This document shows, piece after piece, positions 57,990-64,000 of a stretch of 64,000 nucleotides of DNA. Made by a program: the position numbers and the translations under genes. This stretch comes from Rhexocercosporidium sp. MPI-PUGE-AT-0058. Taxonomy: Eukaryota > Ascomycota > Leotiomycetes > Helotiales. Position 1 is the first letter of the stretch. Each line of letters begins with the position of its first letter. The notes beneath the pieces were generated by a model. It ran no database searches and had not been told where the DNA came from. It saw only the letters and a list, made by a program, of their open reading frames with translations. The stretch covers positions 1,116,001 to 1,180,000 of the forward strand of contig JAGTJL010000007.1 of NCBI GenBank assembly GCA_020746875.1, read 5' to 3'.

Positions 57990-60355
57990 AGCTGCTTGGT
58001 TGGATGGGATTGATGAGATGATAGATGTCTTGCCTGGACATATTTCTGATCTGTTGCAGAATAGCGATTTGGACGAAAATCATGAAATTTTAGATAGGAG
58101 ACCGTGTGTGCACTTGTGTGTGCTGGTCGTTATTCAGTGCAACAGTGACCTACTCTAAGGCTACAGGATCATCGATACGGCTTTGAGAGAATGTATTTCA
58201 AATCACAGGTGCCCGATACGGCGTGATCCCTGACTTCGTTTGAATGCAAGACTCGAGTCACTCACAGGAGCTGGGATTAAGCATGTCTTCGAGTGTATCC
58301 ATGTCTAGTAAGACAAGCGGAGGAAGGAGTAGACAATAAATAAAGAGCCTGAAATAGCAGCGAGGACTTTGGAGTAATTCAATAACGGTGTGAGCATAAG
58401 TGTAAGGAAAGTAAGAATAAACGCGAGAAATATAGAGAAGGGGACAAACCCGTTTGAAGAGAGGACAAGGTAACTAAAATCCCAATCGACTTAAACCCAA
58501 CCTGCCTTCAACCAGGTTGATTAAACCCACCTCGCTTCCAACCAGGTTGACTGAGTCGACATGAAATGGGCGCAACCGGTTTGAGTGCGCTCGCTCTTCT
58601 TGCACGCTGTTGGTGGAACCCGGTGTGAAGAGCTGCCGGAAGTGCGATGTGCAACAAAAATCTTTGAGGGATGGAATGTCATGTGATTTTAGGTGATTGG
58701 TTGCTTGGTTGGGAGAGAGGGGGGAGAGATGGGGGTGTTGGGCAAAGAGAGAGCTGCTTGATGTGATTTGAGAGGTGGAAATTGGAGATCACGTTGGAAT
58801 GGTCCAGTGAAAGTAACCATGTGAGATAAAGGTCTAGCAAATCAGGTTGCTGAGAAGGTTTGTTAGGAGATTCTGGGGCCAGTGGATTGAGAGGCTCCAT
58901 GCCGCAGGAGAGCTCACCGCTTCAGTGAAGATATGTACGGAAGTAGTGCTTTCGTTCGCGATATGTTCCACGGACAATGAGCTTATTTGTCAAGTCATTA
59001 GCTGCTCTCATCCGTAGCACATTGCAAGGCACTTCTGCATCCGAAAGTGGAAGTACGATCACGTGACAACTAAGAGATGCTCAGGTAGCTTCGTAGATGC
59101 AGCGAATCGCCCCGCGGTCATTCTGGAAGGGAGACAGAAGAGCAGTGCGCTTAGATCAACAGGAGGTATACACTACTTCCATAGCAGTGTCGAATCATTA
59201 CTAGCTAGCGATTGCAGCATTTCGCGAACAAATTTTCTGAATTTCGACTTCGACGATGGCAGAATTGGAGAGTAAAACAGTGAAATCCCTGCAGGGGCCG
59301 AGAACAATAATTTCAGGGAAGGATGTTCGTGGTATGGAAGCTGGGAGCCCGCAGGCATCGCACGAGATAACCTTTCGTGGTGCCTGAACACGCATCATGC
59401 AAGAATTGTATTCCCTTCAAAAGCTTGTCGGGGAAGAAAGCATCCGTATGAAAGCCAGGGGATATTGAATTGACTGCGGAAGAGGACCGAGGAAGGAAAG
59501 GGAGACTGATAGGTATGGAAGCTCGTCGCGTGCTGGCTCGAATACCCCCCTCGATGTAGCAATACCCAGTAGGACCGACCCTAAGTCCAGGAATGCGTAA
59601 AATAGATGGGCAGGTATTCAGTCATCCGAACCAACGGTCCCCCAAGGCTTCAATCGTCCCGGTATGTATCGTTCTCGCGTCCAAGGAATTATCTGATTCG
59701 AGGTAGGAAATGTCTCGTCGCGTCTCTTGGCTGGCAGTACAGGTAGTCGCGGTCAATTGCCGTAAGTGATGATTAGGAAGCCTCGGAGAAGCTGCAACTC
59801 GATGCATCGATGATTACACATCGTAGGGGATTGCCGGGCTCATTGTAGCAAGGAACGTCCACGGTCGGGCATACTTTGTTTTATCAAAAATTTGCAAAAG
59901 GTCGGTAGGAAGCAGGTCGCGATTGCGTTGTTTTGATGTTCCTCACGCTAGGATTCGCTTACAGCCCACAATTGGTGATCGACCAATCAGAGCCGCTGCA
60001 GCACTTGCATGGTCAAACCAACACCCGGCTCTGGGCAAAAGCAAGCACAAAAGTTCGGTGTTCTTTCGCACCCCTGAAACGAGGTGTTCGTTCTTACCTT
60101 TTCCAAACAGGACTAGCGCCTCGTTCTTCAATCGAAATCACTGTGCACACTGCTGCCTTCCCCTTCCCGCAATCACCGCTGCAGCTCGCCCCGCCAGATA
60201 AAACCCCTCTGTCCCCCCGACTTCCCTCTCTCTTCTGCTTCATACCACTTTACTATCGCCTCCACCACCACTTTCATCAACACCCCACGCAACACCGTCA
60301 ACAGACGCGTTATTTCATCACCAAACAACTCCTACATCTTTCTCACAACTTCATC
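57990..60355. other. Gene-poor stretch (2.4 kb)
   Basis: No supportable protein gene. A direct tandem repeat of 30 bp lies at 58491-58550. The upstream region of histone H4 is at the 3' end and is C- and T-rich (60190-60350), as in many highly expressed fungal promoters and leaders. Confidence 0.5.
58491..58550. repeat. Two 30-bp tandem units containing an inverted core
   Basis: Units 58491-58520 and 58521-58550 share TTAAACCCA, the C/T-rich middle and an identical ACCAGGTTGA end. The first unit contains AACCTG facing CAGGTT. Two copies only. Confidence 0.8.
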
Positions 60356-61013
<658 letters not shown>

Positions 61014-61101
61014 ACAACCCAATCCACATTCTCTCCCTCTTCGCTCCCTCACTCCTCGATCAACATCTTCGATCACGACTTCCACATTTGGGCATATGTT
61101 A

Positions 61102-61273
61102 CTTTTGATAGTCTCTCGAGACGGTCTGTTATGCTGTTTACGGCAGGGTTTCGCTCATCTTTCTGGCTTTCGTAATCGACTTCGGCGGGTTTCAATCTGA
61201 TCCCTTCTTACCAATGCATACCTTTTGATAGTCTTTCGAGACAGTCTAGCAGCTTGTTTACGAGCGGGGTTTC
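61102..61273. repeat. Direct duplication downstream of histone H4
   Basis: Copy 1 (61102-61152) and copy 2 (61222-61273) share CTTTTGATAGTCT, the palindromic TCGAGAC core, then TGTTTACG and GGGTTTC. Period is 120 bases. The core GTCT-TTCG-AGAC (copy 2) or GTCT-CTCG-AGAC (copy 1) can form a 4-bp hairpin. Confidence 0.75.
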
Positions 61274-61882
61274 TTTGGTGTTCTGGTTGGGAGGTTGAAC
61301 TTTGGGCGCATGGATGGTTTTGCTTTGGGAAATATGTATTGATTTCGGAGTTTATGGGAAATGGCTCCTGGTCTGGACGGGCGTCTGGAGGAGATTGCGC
61401 GAGGAAACGTCGCATCATCGATGACATTGTGAATACCAATGAATTGGCCCAAGGCCTGAATACCACTATGATTTCCCCCTTAACTGTGATTCTTGTGATG
61501 CTATGTGAAGGTCTGTGTTTCCCTTTCCGAGGAAGACGCGTTCCTCACCAGGGCGTACCCCGACTCCGACGGCAGTCCAGCATGTAGGGCTAGCATAGCA
61601 TTGGGACAATATTTCGATTTCGGTACTGTTACAGATAGGTAAAGAACATTGGAGTGGAAGTTATACCACTTTTGGTGCCGAGAGCGCTGATAGAATTGAG
61701 TAACGTTTCGGGACATGATGGCCTGCATTCTATTAGTACGAAGCTTTCTCTGTTGTCTGCTCCTGCAAAATGTTCTAACCTTTTGACTGTCATTCTCTCG
61801 GCCATTTTTCTTGGGGAACAAAAAGCAGTCGGTCATTGATTTATTCTTTGCACACCGATTTGAAAGGCCGAGTGGAGTGGGA

Positions 61883-61909
61883 TGGCTGGCTGGCTGGCAG
61901 GCTGGCTGG
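61883..61909. repeat. (TGGC)n microsatellite
   Basis: About six tetranucleotide units GGCT/TGGC with one interruption, read directly. Confidence 0.85.
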
Positions 61910-62221
61910 GAGGGTGGTGAGTAAGGCGACTGGGGGAAGTTTCTCAAGTTGGCGAGGTGATGTGACGAGATAAAGCCGCGCCGAATAAAAGGAACTGGGG
62001 TTTGTTTCTCTGTTGAGTCGTATCAACAACACCTCCTCAAAAATTCAATGGAACCTCTTACTCCTAACCTTTGGGGATACGGGAGGGGATTTATAGTGAG
62101 TAGGTGTTGGAGATCTTTCTTTGTTTCTCTACTCATCTATGGCTATTCTATCGAATTTAAAAAAAGTGGAAAAGATAATGGAAAGGTATCTGCAAGCAAG
62201 CCAGCTTATCCCAGGAAATTG

Positions 62222-62253
<32 letters not shown>

Positions 62254-62264
62254 GGGGGGGGGGG
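62222..62264. repeat. (GA)n followed by a 24-base G tract
   Basis: A GA-rich run ends at 62240 and is followed by 24 consecutive G (62241-62264). Such a run is prone to polymerase and assembly error, so its true length is uncertain. Confidence 0.9.
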
Positions 62265-63301
62265 CAAGAGAGATATTCCTTACTTTCTGCTTTTGTGGGC
62301 GATTTTATTGGTGTTTTGAGCTTTTGTATTGTCTTTACTCCTACTCCTCCCTTCTGGTTACTCTTCTTTCCATTCTTCTTTCCATTCCTCTCCTACTCAA
62401 ATACATCTGACACGTACCAACTCTATTCTGATCTATTAAAGTACATTCTATGTGGTTGTTGGATCGTTAGGTTTTGAGGGACGTGGTGATGAGGGAGGAG
62501 GTGGTGAGGCGGGTTGGTTGAGCTGCTTGCTTGCTTGCTTGGGCTTTTGATGCAAGGCGGTTGCTTATTTGGATATACGTAGAGGGGAGAAATGAGATCC
62601 GATGTCTCCTATGTTTTACTTGTTGGGTGTTGTGATGGGAGTGGGGTGGTGGTTATGGGGAGAGAGGAGAGGATTTTGTGAAGATGGGGAGGGGAGAAGC
62701 ATTTGCTGAGGTGGACTTGGGTAGGTCGAGGGGGATAATTTGTGAGGGGAGGGTTATTTATGGGAGGGGGAAGGCTTTGATGGAGTACATACTCTTGAGA
62801 GGGTTAAGGATGTGCTTTGTTGGTGTAGACAATGGCGTTGTTGATGGAGGTTATGGACAAAGAGGGAGCTCTGCATAATGCATTTCATTTACTTGGAGGA
62901 AGTATGCCAGGAAGTGATGAGGAGAGCGGCCGAAGCCAAAACTCTTTGCATGATTTCTCGCCAAGTGTCAAGTCATAAAGCGATTCTGGAACTGATGATG
63001 GGAATGCCCCAGCCTTACTTACAGGACGGAGGTACAGAAAGCCTGTAGTGAAGCGAAGCGCCCTGCTGAGGCTGGACCCTTTTGTGGCGTTGTTTCTCCA
63101 CGATTACAGGTGTGCTGTGAGCGCCACGAATTCTCCTGCCTTGGCTATTTTCAGCTGAAAGTAGAAATCTTCCGGGGCTGTGTACTAGAACTTAAATATT
63201 AGTGAGAATGCTCATTAGGGGATGTTCACATTCTCTCCACTTTCTCATCATCCTTTTCGAACATTTGAAATTCTCCGCTCTCTCATCCTTCTTATCGAAC
63301 G

Positions 63302-63718
63302 ATGTCACATATGGGAAACCAACAGCCCAATGCAACAGTTCAGCCTGCTCGGTTTTCAACCGAAACAGATTGTACGGCTGTGGAGTGTTTTAAGTACGAA
63401 GATGAAGAAGATGTTGAAATGACAGAGGCGACGCTGAGCGAAGCATCTTTGCCTGATTGGCTCTCCAAGGTTTGTTGATTTCGTGTTTCTAATGATGGTC
63501 TAGGCTCATGATGCAGACGAAGAGTAGACCTTCGACTCAGCCATCGCGGCGAGTCAAGCATGGTCTCAGGATCATGTAAGTAATCCATATGCCAGTTTTA
63601 GTAATGCCCCGACTGGACCTTCTATTTCTTGTGCTTACTGTTAGTTATAGAGTTGCGAGATTTAGCCCGAATCCGACGACTGGATGGAGTCTTTCGCTTA
63701 GTAACTTAGTGTGGCTTT
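63302..63718 (+). CDS. Possible small hypothetical protein
   Basis: A tentative three-exon model: 63302-63469 (MSHMGNQQPNATVQPARFST, then an acidic segment YEDEEDVEMTEATLSEA), then TKSRPSTQPSRRVKHGLRI from an acceptor near 63516 to a GTAAGT donor near 63570, then RFSPNPTTGWSLSLSNLVW from an acceptor near 63649. Exon 1 ends at a usable GTTTGT donor. The composition of exon 1 (polar, acidic) is gene-like, but no family is recognised and the later exons rest only on splice signals. The end coordinate is approximate. Confidence 0.3.
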
Positions 63719-64000
63719 TGATCTGATCCAAAAACACTTCGGCTTGCATGAGCTGTTTATGGCCAATTTGATACTTCCAATCACGCTAGCCTTTACATAT
63801 TCTCCCGTAGGAAGGACTGAGTCGCGCTCAGGTGGTTCGTATTCCACCCATCAGCAAGACTCAACGATTTCGTGAGTGATGTTGAGAACGAACTGAAGAT
63901 CCAATAGCAGTCCTCTTCGTCAATCTCGACCATTTCGGGCAAATTTCCTTGATACACGATCCAGACACCAAGATCACTTATGGTTTGTTAGTCTTGGGAA
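63719..64000. other. Window edge, uncertain
   Basis: On the minus strand an open frame enters from the right edge (WIVYQGNLPEMVEIDEEDCY onward) and ends near 63773; it may be the end of a gene lying outside the window, but I cannot support a call. Confidence 0.3.

Larger units (their letters stand above)
61014..63301. other. Gene-poor, repeat-rich stretch (2.3 kb)
   Basis: H4 3' flank with a 120-bp-spaced duplication (61102-61273), (TGGC)n at 61883-61909, GA-run then 24 G at 62222-62264, and (GCTT)n near 62521-62542. Open frames here are short or low complexity. No supportable gene. Confidence 0.5.

Noticed and set aside
63773..64000. Open minus-strand frame entering from the right edge
   Set aside because: Without the rest of the gene, a start or a family motif, it cannot be told from chance.

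Overview
The window is nuclear DNA of a filamentous ascomycete (Pezizomycotina). The evidence is many short (about 45-100 nt) GT-AG introns with CTAAC-like branch sites, Zn2Cys6 regulators, a GH11 xylanase, a fused urea amidolyase, and AT-rich pseudogenes whose changes look like repeat-induced point mutation (RIP). A leotiomycete is plausible from the feel of the proteins, but that is not proven here.

Layout. 1-241 holds the 3' end of the APC/C subunit gene CDC27. A largely gene-poor stretch follows, with an alpha/beta hydrolase (4196-5227), a Zn2Cys6 regulator with an abnormal zinc-cluster splice (6347-8009), a GPI-anchored secreted protein with an abnormal splice (8990-10098) and a RIP-degraded sedolisin protease (10442-12720, minus). 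From about 15 to 27 kb there is a housekeeping block: a FHIP-family protein, clathrin light chain, the Hsp90 co-chaperone CDC37 and the mitochondrial ABC exporter MDL1, with a broken unknown gene at 19.8-20.6 kb. From 27.6 to 38 kb come an unknown conserved protein, a PRISE-type reductase, an AT-rich degraded block (about 31.6-33.2 kb) and a type II P-type cation ATPase of the Na,K-ATPase-like group. From 39 to 48 kb come a 78-bp tandem repeat, a second Zn2Cys6 regulator, an intron-containing tRNA-Glu(CTC), a GH11 xylanase and a six-exon ubiquitin-like-domain protein. From 49 to 58 kb there is a divergent urea-use pair: the permease DUR3 and urea amidolyase DUR1,2. Histone H4 (60.36-61.01 kb), a repeat-rich gene-poor stretch and a possible small gene close the window.

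How the genes relate. Most neighbours are unrelated housekeeping genes. The clear functional unit is DUR3/DUR1,2: uptake of urea followed by ATP-dependent breakdown to ammonia and CO2, with a shared 1.17-kb intergenic region carrying three AGATAA (GATA-factor) hexamers. CDC37 and MDL1 are head to head over 454 bp. The two RIP-like blocks and two genes with damaged splice junctions suggest ongoing decay of accessory genes.

I did not find a convincing new biological system. The most useful leads are the RIP-killed protease, the damaged splice junctions, the 78-bp coding-type repeat, and an inverted repeat inside an AT-rich block. Splice models were made by eye from GT-AG sites, frame continuity and family conservation; family assignments are from recall, without searches.
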